From Lachnospiraceae bacterium (GTDB lineage Bacteria; Bacillota; Clostridia; Lachnospirales; Lachnospiraceae), in NCBI GenBank assembly GCA_022781925.1, contig JALESO010000017.1, positions 62,001 through 126,000 on the forward strand: a stretch of 64,000 nucleotides of DNA, read 5' to 3'. Positions 1-8,150 of the stretch are shown here, piece after piece (within the stretch, counting starts at the first letter, position 1; the number at the start of each line of letters is the position of its first letter). The position numbers and the translations under genes were made by a program. The notes under the pieces are model-generated. The model did not search any database. It saw nothing but the letters and a program-made list of their open reading frames with translations, and had not been told where the DNA came from.

Positions 1-56
1 ATAACTTATCTTGTTGATAAGATTTTCTTGTTAATGTAATGTGTCTTTTGTCGTAC

Positions 57-1319
57 CTATTTTCTTTTACTGAATTCAGAAGTCACCGGGCAGTCCGGCA
101 CCTGGGTATTGGCAATGATGTACTGGCTCCAGGTTCCGTCCTCGTTATAGATCCACTGTCCCGTCACAAGGCTCTGGACAGAATAATGCTGTTCATTAAA
201 CTGCACCCGCCCGATCACAGTTTCCGTATCCAGAACATCCGCCGCTGCGCATAATTTTTCAATATCCAGTGATTTCGCTTCTTTCAGAATCTGATACAAT
301 ACTTCCACATTCGCATAGTCATATCCCGCCAGTGCTGAGACATAGCTGTCTTTCGTCAGCTTCATCCACTGCTGTCCGATCTCTTCACAGCTTTCACCGG
401 AGATAGACGATACATACGGATACTCCGGCGTCCACCACACTTCCGAACACAGGCGGTCTGCTCCCGCCGCAGCCACATCTTCCTCAAACAATGCCGCCTT
501 CGCCACCGTGCACACCTCCGGCATATATCCGGATGCCTTTAATTTCCGGTAAAAAGTGCCAAAATCCGACGTCAGCATAACACCTGCGATAATCTCACAA
601 TCCTCTTCTTTTAACCGGCGCACCATGGCACTGTAATTGGATGTTCCCGGTGTATAAGCCCCCGGATCGCATATCTCATAACCATATGCAGCAGCAAACT
701 CCGTAATGGCTGCCATCATGGCCTGTCCCTCCGCATCATCTGCATGCATCACACCGATCTTGCCACCGGTCACACCTGCTGCCTTCCACGCATCCAGAAA
801 ACAGAGTAATTCGTTCTCTGTATTAAATCCCGCATGATAACTGTACTGATGCTCCGATGCCGCCCATGCTTCATCCGGCGTATCCACAGACAGGCAAAGG
901 ATGCCTGCTTCCTCACAGGCTTCCGAAACCGGCACCGTCGTATCTGCCGTGTGGGACGTCAGCATCACATCCACATTCTGAATGGAGATCAGCTCCTGTG
1001 CCGCCTGTCTGGCTTTTTCCGGATCCGACTGGGAATCTGCTACGAACAGCTTCAATTTTTTTACGGTTCCATCCACTTCCAGCCCACCCTCTTCATTGAT
1101 CTGATCCAGGGCATACTGCGTCATCTCTTCCGTTCCGGCTCCGAATGCCGTCAGCACTCCGGTCTGCGGAATCACAATTCCTACTTTGATATAATCCTCT
1201 GATCCTGCCGCATCCTGCTGCCCGTCTTTCTTTTCTGTGCATGCGGTCAGCAGCATCCCAAGCGAAATCACCGCAAGCGCCACCGCCACAATTTTTCTTA
1301 TCCTTCTTCCCTTCCACAT
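57..1319 (-). CDS. LIV-type ABC transporter substrate-binding lipoprotein
   Basis: A 420-residue periplasmic-binding-protein (type 1 fold) of the Leu/Ile/Val/amide family. The N-terminus has a basic stretch, a hydrophobic core and a lipobox LLTAC, so it should be lipid-anchored outside the membrane. Mature sequence begins with an acidic linker followed by VGIVIPQTGVLTAFG, the ligand-entry strand typical of LivJ/K and AmiC-like proteins. AGGAG/GAAGG precede the ATG. No permease or ATPase genes are adjacent inside the window, so the transporter partners are either before position 1 or elsewhere. The ligand cannot be predicted; family members bind branched-chain amino acids, amides or short organic acids. 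Confidence 0.85.
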   Translation of the reverse strand: MWKGRRIRKIVAVALAVISLGMLLTACTEKKDGQQDAAGSEDYIKVGIVIPQTGVLTAFGAGTEEMTQYALDQINEEGGLEVDGTVKKLKLFVADSQSDPEKARQAAQELISIQNVDVMLTSHTADTTVPVSEACEEAGILCLSVDTPDEAWAASEHQYSYHAGFNTENELLCFLDAWKAAGVTGGKIGVMHADDAEGQAMMAAITEFAAAYGYEICDPGAYTPGTSNYSAMVRRLKEEDCEIIAGVMLTSDFGTFYRKLKASGYMPEVCTVAKAALFEEDVAAAGADRLCSEVWWTPEYPYVSSISGESCEEIGQQWMKLTKDSYVSALAGYDYANVEVLYQILKEAKSLDIEKLCAAADVLDTETVIGRVQFNEQHYSVQSLVTGQWIYNEDGTWSQYIIANTQVPDCPVTSEFSKRK

Positions 1320-1534
1320 AATCCCTTCCTGCTCCTTTTTCTGGTCTTACCATCTATCTTAACAGGATTTTCCCCTGTTTTCCATCCCAAATAGCAATCT
1401 TGCTGACACATAACAGGCTGTAACGCAGACATTCGCAATCCGCTTTCGCTACTTGTTCACGAACACAGTCGCTTTGCCCCCTGTATTCAAATCTGTATGA
1501 TTCGAATGATTCATCCTGATTTTCTGCTATACAA

Positions 1535-1585
1535 AAAACGGTTCTGAGTCAGTCGCGTTTTTCGTTTCTGTCTCTGAACCGTTTT
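1535..1585 (-). terminator. Rho-independent terminator after the 1611-1970 gene
   Basis: Inverted repeat with 14-nt arms (1535-1548 and 1572-1585) and one mismatch; on the minus strand it is followed by a run of Ts. It closes the thrC and small membrane protein unit. The rest of 1320-1610 shows only AT-rich spacer. Confidence 0.8.
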
Positions 1586-1610
1586 CACTTTTCTTACAAA
1601 ATAGATTTTA

Positions 1611-1970
1611 TTATATATATGTTCTCTTCGCCTTATTAAGCTGCGACGTATACCACGCGATCCCAACCAGAAGCACGCCGATGCCGACAGCTTCTGCGAT
1701 TTTCTGATACCAGAGCAGTTCTATCACCAGCCCGTATATGCCGAACACCGTACATACAAGACCGAAAATAGTAGTTTTTGGTCCCATTTTCTCACAAAAC
1801 TTTTCCGGATGACGGATCTGACGCAATTCCTGCTCCGAGAACAGCCACTGTGGAAGCACATGATTCTTTTTCATTTTTCCGGCAGTCACCATACAATAAA
1901 TGCCGCAGATGATCAGGATCACATCCACAATACTCAGGATTCCCGTTTTATTAAGGGCTGCTGCCACCAT
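1611..1970 (-). CDS. Small integral membrane protein, unknown function
   Basis: A 119-residue protein with about three hydrophobic segments: residues 10-30, one near 65-85 and one near 92-108. A charged cytoplasmic-type loop with several Lys, Arg and Glu residues lies between the first two. No recognised domain. It starts 7 bp after the thrC stop and is followed by a terminator, so it is probably cotranscribed with thrC. The link to threonine metabolism is positional only. Confidence 0.6.
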   Translation of the reverse strand: MVAAALNKTGILSIVDVILIICGIYCMVTAGKMKKNHVLPQWLFSEQELRQIRHPEKFCEKMGPKTTIFGLVCTVFGIYGLVIELLWYQKIAEAVGIGVLLVGIAWYTSQLNKAKRTYI

Positions 1971-1977
1971 GTTGTCT

Positions 1978-3471
1978 TTATTCTCCTATCTTCAGAAACT
2001 CTTTCACAACCTTTGGCATCTCATCCACTTCGCATACCGTTTTGTGAAGTACCTCTGCGCTGCGGATATCCTCGATGGCCTGCGGAACTTTTACGTTCGC
2101 GATCTTGGAAAGTTCATCCACCAGTTCAAAATCTGTCATGGAATCATATTTCTCATCAATGGCATCCATAACGCTTCTTGTAAACTTGAACGGGCTTGCA
2201 GTAGATGCGATGACTGTTTTTGTCTCATCTTTTGTCTCTGCTTTGTATTTTCCATATACACCGGCTGCTACTGCAGTATGTGTATCGATGACGTAACCTG
2301 TCTTCTCATATAATGCGGAGATCACTTCTGCAGTCTCTTTCTCTGTGGTGTAATTGCCATAGAAGCCCTCTAACTGAGCTTTCATCTCGTCTGTGATGAT
2401 ATATTTTCCATCTTTGGATAATGCTGCCATCAGTTTTGCATTTTCCTCTGCATTCTCGCCTGCGATACGGTAGATCAGACGCTCCAGGTTGCTGGAGATC
2501 AGAATGTCCATAGACGGAGAAGACGTCAGGATAAATTCACGGTTCTTGTCGTACTCTCCGGTGCGGAAGAAATCGTATAATACTTTGTTCTCATTAGATG
2601 CACAGATCAGTTTCGCGATCGGAAGTCCCATATTTTTTGCATAGAAAGCTGCTAAAATATTACCAAAGTTTCCGGTCGGAACTACCACGTTGATCGGCTC
2701 ACCTGCCGCAATTCTGCCGTTTGCATACATTTTTGCATAAGCATATACATAGTAAACGATCTGCGGAACGAGACGTCCGATGTTGATGGAGTTTGCGGAG
2801 GAAAAACGATAACCTGCCTGAAGCAGTTCTTCCTTCATCTCCGGATCAGAAAACATCTGTTTTACACCAGTCTGTGCCTGATCGAAGTTTCCATGGATTC
2901 CTACTACAAAAGTATTGTCACCTTTCTGGGTAACCATCTGTTTTTCCTGGATCGGGCTGACACCGTTCTTCGGATAAAATACAATGATCTTGGTTCCTTC
3001 TACATCTGCGAAACCAGCCAGTGCTGCTTTTCCGGTATCTCCGGAAGTCGCAGTCAGAATGACGATATCCTCTTTTACCTCATTTTTGCGGGCTGCTGTG
3101 ATCAGCAGATGTGGAAGAATGGATAATGCCATATCTTTGAATGCAATGGTTGCGCCGTGGAACAGCTCCAGATAATAAGCGCCGTCTGCTTCTACTAACG
3201 GTGCGATCTCCGGTGTGTCAAATTTGGAATCATACGCACGATTGATACAGTTTTTCAGTTCTTCCTCTGTAAAATCGGTCAGGAATCTGCTCATAACTGC
3301 GTATGCGGTCTCCTGATAACTCATTTTTGCCAGTTCCTCCACCGGAATGTCCAGTTTCGGAATCTCTGTCGGCACATACAATCCTCCATGCTTTGCCAGT
3401 CCGTTTAAAATTGCCTGGGAGGCAGTCACTTTTTCTGATGCATCTCTGGTATTTGCATATAAAATTGCCAT
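1978..3471 (-). CDS. thrC: Threonine synthase
   Basis: PLP enzyme converting O-phosphohomoserine to threonine and phosphate. The 497-residue length fits the long threonine synthase class. The PLP lysine lies in HGATIAFKDM, the N-terminal segment resembles TRDxxxxVTASQAILNGLAxxGGLYVP, and SGDTGKAAL and GNFGNILAAFYA bind cofactor phosphate. An upstream in-frame ATG exists at 3504, but the ATG at 3471 has an AGGAAG site at good distance and gives the usual N-terminus, so I chose it. A promoter block at 3536-3604 is nearly duplicated upstream of leuC. Confidence 0.95.
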   Translation of the reverse strand: MAILYANTRDASEKVTASQAILNGLAKHGGLYVPTEIPKLDIPVEELAKMSYQETAYAVMSRFLTDFTEEELKNCINRAYDSKFDTPEIAPLVEADGAYYLELFHGATIAFKDMALSILPHLLITAARKNEVKEDIVILTATSGDTGKAALAGFADVEGTKIIVFYPKNGVSPIQEKQMVTQKGDNTFVVGIHGNFDQAQTGVKQMFSDPEMKEELLQAGYRFSSANSINIGRLVPQIVYYVYAYAKMYANGRIAAGEPINVVVPTGNFGNILAAFYAKNMGLPIAKLICASNENKVLYDFFRTGEYDKNREFILTSSPSMDILISSNLERLIYRIAGENAEENAKLMAALSKDGKYIITDEMKAQLEGFYGNYTTEKETAEVISALYEKTGYVIDTHTAVAAGVYGKYKAETKDETKTVIASTASPFKFTRSVMDAIDEKYDSMTDFELVDELSKIANVKVPQAIEDIRSAEVLHKTVCEVDEMPKVVKEFLKIGE

Positions 3472-3535
3472 AATTTCTTCCTTTCTCTGCTGTCGCATTT
3501 TCACTTTTTACAATCCATAACATAATAATTTTTGT

Positions 3536-3604
3536 TTCATCACTTTAATGTAGTGATTTAAATCATTGAACAGTATTCTATCATACACATTTTTAAAATA
3601 CAAG
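3536..3604 (-). promoter_or_regulatory. thrC promoter and leader block shared with leuC
   Basis: Minus strand -35 TTGTAT (3598-3603), 17-nt spacer, -10 TAGAAT (3575-3580). The following leader carries the palindrome TGATTTAAATCA and an ATCACT/AGTGAT inverted repeat. About 69 nt align without gaps to the block at 28632-28699 upstream of leuC, with roughly a dozen differences. Confidence 0.75.
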
Positions 3605-3669
3605 TGAAAAGCATTTGAACTTCAACAATAATCTCCACAAATACATCATATTTTCAATATCACGACTGC

Positions 3670-4722
3670 CTAACCACCAATCATAACCATTTTTTTCACT
3701 TCAGATATTTCTTCCGGATGTTCAAAACAATGATTCTGTGGTTTCGCCTGTACCGCCTTATTTATAATTTCTCTCATTTTAGCTATTTTATATGCTTCAT
3801 CAAAATCCTGATTTCGTAATACCGCTCTCAAATCATAACTGTTACTGTAACAAAGACACGGTTTTATCTGACCAGTTGATGTCATTCGAATACGGTTACA
3901 CTGCTCACAGAATTTTCCATGAATTGCACTGATGAATCCCAGACTCCCCTTAAATCCCGGAATGGTATAATAAATTGCCGGACCATTTCCATGTTTCCTG
4001 TAATCCGCTCTGATACCCGGATACTCCTGTCTGATTCGGTGTAAAACTTCATCACCGGAAGTTATTGTATAATCTTTGCCAAGACCGATCGGCATCATCT
4101 CTATAAAACGCACATCAACCGGGGACGTTCTGGATAATCCCAGCAGATCAAGACAATTGTTGAGTAAACGTTCCTTTGCCTGTTTTTTCGCTGAAACTCC
4201 CCAGCTTTTTTCCGCTATGACATGTTTTTCTTCAAACAGCGATTCACTCAAAACCGCATTCACTTTTGTTTTCAGCCCAGCTGCCACACATGCCTGAATC
4301 GACTGGAATACTTTTGTCAGTGCATCCACACCGGTAATGTTTTTATACAGTACAGGATCTAATGTATCCAGACTGATATTTACTGCTGATAAATGATTTT
4401 TCAGCAATTCAGGCAGCATTTCTTCCAAATAGATGCCATTTGTTGTCAATGTTACGCCTGTAATTCCCGGTATTTTTGCAATTTTTCCAACTAACTCTGC
4501 AATTCCTTTACGGACCAACGGCTCTCCACCTGTAATTTTTATTTTCCTGATTCCAGATAATGCAGCTGCGCGGCAGACTTGGATTATTTCTTCATATGTA
4601 AGAATTTCTTCCATCTTCATAAACTGTACCCCATTAGAAGGCATGCAATAGCTGCATCGTAAATTGCATCTATCTGTCACAGAAATACGAAGATAATCAA
4701 TTTTTCTATTATATTTATCAAG
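3670..4722 (-). CDS. moaA: GTP 3',8-cyclase MoaA
   Basis: Radical SAM enzyme for the first step of molybdenum cofactor synthesis, GTP to 3',8-cyclo-GTP. N-terminal CNLRCSYCMP holds the SAM 4Fe-4S cluster, GGEPLVRKG binds SAM, and the C-terminal CEQCNRIRMTSTGQ plus CLC binds the second cluster. The chain ends in the conserved GG that MoaA needs for activity. At 350 residues it is slightly long because of a charged insertion before PVDVRFIEMMPIG. The ATG at 4722 overlaps the moaC stop and has GGAG upstream, which argues against the longer start at 4749. Last gene of a four-gene cofactor operon. Confidence 0.95.
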   Translation of the reverse strand, partial: LDKYNRKIDYLRISVTDRCNLRCSYCMPSNGVQFMKMEEILTYEEIIQVCRAAALSGIRKIKITGGEPLVRKGIAELVGKIAKIPGITGVTLTTNGIYLEEMLPELLKNHLSAVNISLDTLDPVLYKNITGVDALTKVFQSIQACVAAGLKTKVNAVLSESLFEEKHVIAEKSWGVSAKKQAKERLLNNCLDLLGLSRTSPVDVRFIEMMPIGLGKDYTITSGDEVLHRIRQEYPGIRADYRKHGNGPAIYYTIPGFKGSLGFISAIHGKFCEQCNRIRMTSTGQIKPCLCYSNSYDLRAVLRNQDFDEAYKIAKMREIINKAVQAKPQNHCFEHPEEISEVKKMVMIGG

Positions 4723-5194
4723 CATAAGTAAAATCTCCGCTCTTTCCACCTTTTTTCTGGCAAAGATGTATTTCTTCCATATGCATGCGTTTATCTACCG
4801 CTTTACACATATCATATATTGTAAGTAAAGCCACATGCACTCCAGTCAACGCTTCCATTTCCACGCCTGTCTTTCCCTGACATTTTACTCTGCAATGCAC
4901 GGTAATCGAACTCGTCACATCATTCATCACAAACTCAATTTCCGCCTTTGTCAGATTAATGTTATGGCACAATGGTATTAAGTGAGATGTCTGTTTTGTA
5001 GCCATAATACCTGCTATCCTGGCTACTCCCAAAACGTCTCCCTTACTCATATCCCGTTTCTGAATCTTCTGATAGCATTCTCTGCTCATATAAATGTTAC
5101 CGGTTGCCAATGCTTCTCTTTGCGTTTCGCTTTTTCCACTGACATCCACCATAATAGCATCCCCCGATGCATTAAAATGTGAAAATTCTCCCAT
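4718..5194 (-). CDS. moaC: Cyclic pyranopterin monophosphate synthase MoaC
   Basis: Converts 3',8-cyclo-GTP to cyclic pyranopterin monophosphate, acting directly after MoaA. The 158 residues match the family length. The motifs MVDVSGKSETQREA, KQTSHLIPLCHNI and VEMEALTGV are intact, including the catalytic Lys/His region. The start at 5194 has AAGGGAAG upstream and lies 2 bp after the preceding stop; the longer frame to 5254 would run into the MoeA-like gene. Its end overlaps the moaA start, indicating translational coupling. Confidence 0.95.
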   Translation of the reverse strand: MGEFSHFNASGDAIMVDVSGKSETQREALATGNIYMSRECYQKIQKRDMSKGDVLGVARIAGIMATKQTSHLIPLCHNINLTKAEIEFVMNDVTSSITVHCRVKCQGKTGVEMEALTGVHVALLTIYDMCKAVDKRMHMEEIHLCQKKGGKSGDFTYA

Positions 5195-5196
5195 TT

Positions 5197-6231
5197 CTAT
5201 CTTCCCTTTCCAAATCCACAGTTTGGATAGGTACAGACAGGACAATTCAGACATAATCCACCTTCTCCAAGTCCGTACAGTTCCTCTGCTGTAATCTCAT
5301 CTTCTGCGGCAAGTCTTGGTAAAACAAGGTCAAATATAGTGCGTTTTGCATACATAACACACCCTGGTAATCCAACAACAGGTATCCGTTTCTCCCCACG
5401 TGCCAGATAAGCCAGAAGGAACATCGCTCCCGGCAAAACCGGCGCACCGTATGAAACAATATCAGCACCTGTATTTTTGATTGCTAATGGTGTCTTATCA
5501 TCCGGGTCTACACTCATTCCTCCGGTACACAATATAAAATCCATACCTTCCTCTGCCATTTGGAGAATCGATTTTGTAATTATTTCCGTATCATCTCCAG
5601 GCATTGCATGCTGCTCGGTTTTAATTCCATATTCTGCAAGTTTTTCAACAATCACCGGCGTAAATGTATCTTTTATTCTTCCTTTCAATACCTCACTGCC
5701 AGTTGTAACAACACCTGCTTTTTTTAATTTATATGGCATCAAATGAAAAATCTTGCAGTTTCCGGCCATTTGTTTTACCTGCTCCATTTTTTCCTTTTCA
5801 ATCACCAGTGGAATAATTCTTGTCCCTGCAAGTTTATCCCCTTTCTGAACCGGTGTATCACCATGTCTGGCTGCAATCATCATCTGTCCAAACGAATTAA
5901 CATTCCGAAGTAACTTGCGGTTAATTTTCAGCAGACCATCCGCATCTGCAATGATTTCAATCTTTCCTTCTTTTACATCAGATGGATGCATATGCTCACT
6001 TGCACAAATGTCATATAAAACCTGCGCCGCATCATTTTCATGCATCATTGTTTCATCATTTTCCCAGACATAGAGATTCTCTTTTCCAACAGACAGCAAT
6101 ACCGGAATATCTTCTTCCCTTACCACATGTCCCTTTTTGAAAACCGCATCTTTTGTAACGCCTTTTATGATCTGTGTAATATCATGACACAATACATGTC
6201 CGACCGCATCTTCTGTTTTAATTATTTTCAT
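5197..6231 (-). CDS. MoeA/CinA-like molybdopterin-binding protein with Cys-rich tail
   Basis: A 344-residue protein with a molybdopterin-binding (MoCF) domain: GVVTTGSEVLKGRIKD, then FILCTGGMSVDPDDKTP and GLPGCVMYAKRTIFDLVLPR. The N-terminal half resembles the non-catalytic MoeA arm but is much shorter than a full MoeA (about 400 residues), and the C-terminal MoeA barrel is absent. Instead it ends in CLNCPVCTYPNCGFGKG, with four closely spaced Cys that could bind a metal or Fe-S cluster. It sits between the MOSC-MogA gene and moaC. Likely handles molybdopterin or molybdate insertion for the hydroxylase family; whether it replaces MoeA is inference. Confidence 0.8.
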   Translation of the reverse strand: MKIIKTEDAVGHVLCHDITQIIKGVTKDAVFKKGHVVREEDIPVLLSVGKENLYVWENDETMMHENDAAQVLYDICASEHMHPSDVKEGKIEIIADADGLLKINRKLLRNVNSFGQMMIAARHGDTPVQKGDKLAGTRIIPLVIEKEKMEQVKQMAGNCKIFHLMPYKLKKAGVVTTGSEVLKGRIKDTFTPVIVEKLAEYGIKTEQHAMPGDDTEIITKSILQMAEEGMDFILCTGGMSVDPDDKTPLAIKNTGADIVSYGAPVLPGAMFLLAYLARGEKRIPVVGLPGCVMYAKRTIFDLVLPRLAAEDEITAEELYGLGEGGLCLNCPVCTYPNCGFGKGR

Positions 6232-6274
6232 TTTCCTGTTCTCCTTATATACAATTCAGACTGAGATGATCTGC

Positions 6275-7210
6275 TTACTTTCTTGCACATTCACCTGCGC
6301 GCCCAAGCAAAATTTTTATTCCATGATCCAGCTGATCAATCACCAGTTCCAGACTTTCCGCAACTGCTTTCGGACTTCCCGGAAGATTCACAATCAGTGT
6401 TTTATTCCGGATGACAGATGTTTCCCTTGAAAGCATGGCTCTTTTTGTAATCTTCATGGATCCCGCTCTGATTGCCTCTGCTATTCCCGGTGCCAGACGG
6501 GTTGCAACTGCCATGGTTGCTTCCGGTGTCCGGTCTCTCTCACTGAATCCTGTGCCACCTGTTGTCAGGATCAGATTCACCTGTCTCTGATCTGCCAGAC
6601 GGATCAGTTCCTTTTCAAGCAACCTCTGCTCATCCGGCAGAATATTGCTTTCAACGATCTCATATCCGACTTTTTTCAACATTTTTACGATTACCAGACC
6701 GCTTTTATCTTCTCTTTCGCCTTTTGCCCCCTTATCACTTAATGTGATCACTGCTGCTGTCAGCGGTGCATCGGAAGAAACCGGAATCATCGTTACCGTA
6801 TCTCCTTTTCTGATTTTCCCGCCTTTCAGAACTGTGGCAAACACACCTTCCCGTGGCATGATACAGTCTCCCATCGTCTGATAGATCTGACAGTGCGTAT
6901 GACATTCTTTTCCAATCTGTGTCATTTTTAAGACTGCGTCACCAATTGTAAAAATTGTTCCAACCGGAAGTGCACGAAAATCGAATCCATCTATAATCAG
7001 GTTCTCTCCAAAGTCACCAAAGGAAACCTGTGCACCTTTCTCCCTGAATGCCTCAATTTTTTCCAGTGACAGCAGACTGACCTGTCTGTGCCAGTTTCCC
7101 GCATGTGCATCCCCTTCAATTCCATAATTTTCAACCAGCATTGCTTCAGCAACTTCCATTTTTTTCGTTCCACGTTTTTTGCTGACGCAAATTCCTTTTA
7201 AAACACCCAT
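6275..7210 (-). CDS. MOSC domain-MogA fusion protein
   Basis: Two domains in one chain. Residues 1-145 form a MOSC domain (LVENYGIEGDAHAGNWHRQVSLLS, FGENLIIDG, CHTHCQIYQTMGDCIMPREGVFATVLKGG), a family linked to Moco sulfur handling. Residues 150-311 form MogA/MoaB (AVITLSDKGAKGEREDKSG, LTTGGTGFSERDRTPEAT, IVNLPGSPKAV), which adenylylates molybdopterin. The ATG at 7210 is preferred over 7225 because GGAG lies 9 nt upstream of it. It heads the cofactor operon moaA-moaC-MoeA-like. A regulon palindrome at 7245-7264 lies about 35 bp upstream. Confidence 0.9.
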   Translation of the reverse strand: MGVLKGICVSKKRGTKKMEVAEAMLVENYGIEGDAHAGNWHRQVSLLSLEKIEAFREKGAQVSFGDFGENLIIDGFDFRALPVGTIFTIGDAVLKMTQIGKECHTHCQIYQTMGDCIMPREGVFATVLKGGKIRKGDTVTMIPVSSDAPLTAAVITLSDKGAKGEREDKSGLVIVKMLKKVGYEIVESNILPDEQRLLEKELIRLADQRQVNLILTTGGTGFSERDRTPEATMAVATRLAPGIAEAIRAGSMKITKRAMLSRETSVIRNKTLIVNLPGSPKAVAESLELVIDQLDHGIKILLGRAGECARK

Positions 7211-7244
7211 CTTTTCACGCTCCATCTTATTTCAATCTATAATT

Positions 7245-7264
7245 ATTGATTATCGATTATTTAT
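7245..7264. promoter_or_regulatory. Regulon operator site a (ATTATCGAT motif)
   Basis: ATTGATTATCGATTAT followed by TTATTATAA, upstream of the MOSC-mogA cofactor operon. Same motif as five other sites in this region. Confidence 0.65.
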
Positions 7265-7343
7265 TATAAATTATACATGTGCAGAGCCTGTTTTTCTAGT
7301 GGCATTTTATCCAGATATAAAGTATATTTTTATGAGTATTTAA

Positions 7344-7388
7344 CAAAAAAATCCACGAAAAGCCATTTCACAGGTTTCTCGTGGATTT
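7344..7388 (-). terminator. Terminator of the GntR-family gene
   Basis: Arms AAATCCACGA (7349-7358) and TCGTGGATTT (7379-7388) pair; on the minus strand the hairpin runs into a T tract at 7344-7350. Confidence 0.8.
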
Positions 7389-7406
7389 ACCATTTTCTGT
7401 TATGTT

Positions 7407-8045
7407 TTATTTGTACCGAGATACATTCTGGAAGTGTTCTCTCATCGTCTTATATGTATTCTCATGATCTTTGTTCACAAGTGCTTCATAAACCGGTACA
7501 TGAAATTCGGCTAATGCCTGCAGTTCCTTCGATGAACGCTTTGTGCACACCGCCGTCCACAACCGGATATTACACATATTCCATAATTTCTTCAAATCTG
7601 TCGTGTCTGCCATATCAATGATCTGCTCATGAAACTTTATATCAGACTCAAAAAAAGATTTCTCATTCTCATTTTTTGCAGCTTCAAACATATCTTCCAG
7701 ATAATGATGAAGCTCACGGATCTGCTTCTCCGTTGCCTTATCCATTGCCTGATTCAGTGCAACGGTCTCAAGACCAGCCCTGACTTCATGCACATCCTCA
7801 ATCTGCCGATCTGTCATTTCACGCACGAAAGAGCCCTTAAACGGAATAGAAACTACGATTCCCCTGGCTTCCAGATCACGAATCGCCTCTCTGACCGGTG
7901 CCTGAGAGGCGCTGAATCGTTCTGCCCACTCCATCTCAACAATCCGGTCACCCGGTTCCAGTTCTTCATTAATAATTGCTTCATAAATTGCATCCCGAAT
8001 TAAATCTTTAAAAACTTTTCTCTCAAATTTTGTTTTTCCTGCCAT
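7407..8045 (-). CDS. GntR/FadR-subfamily (FCD) transcriptional regulator
   Basis: A 212-residue one-component regulator. Residues 8-70 form the winged helix (DLIRDAIYEAIINEELEPGDRI, then the recognition helix region SQAPVREAIRDLEARGIV). The rest is an all-helical FCD ligand domain with the expected metal-binding Asp/His pattern (EVRAGLETVAL, SDIKFHEQII). FCD members usually sense small organic acids or degradation intermediates. Operator site b lies right next to its Shine-Dalgarno, pointing to autoregulation. It is the best candidate for the factor that binds all six ATTATCGAT sites. Single-gene unit with its own terminator. Confidence 0.9.
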   Translation of the reverse strand: MAGKTKFERKVFKDLIRDAIYEAIINEELEPGDRIVEMEWAERFSASQAPVREAIRDLEARGIVVSIPFKGSFVREMTDRQIEDVHEVRAGLETVALNQAMDKATEKQIRELHHYLEDMFEAAKNENEKSFFESDIKFHEQIIDMADTTDLKKLWNMCNIRLWTAVCTKRSSKELQALAEFHVPVYEALVNKDHENTYKTMREHFQNVSRYK

Positions 8046-8054
8046 ATTTCTCCT

Positions 8055-8073
8055 CGATTATCAATTATTTATT
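8055..8073. promoter_or_regulatory. Regulon operator site b, at the GntR gene
   Basis: CGATTATCAATTATTTATT, immediately upstream of the GntR ribosome binding site (CGAGGAG). Fits autorepression. Confidence 0.6.
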
Positions 8074-8150
8074 CCGCACTTAGTATAGTATAATCTCATC
8101 CTTTTTTCAAGAAATATAACATACAAACTCCACTTTTTATAGTTTCTATT

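Noticed and set aside
7277..7621. 114-residue plus-strand frame
   Set aside because: It spans the GntR terminator and then lies antisense to the GntR gene.
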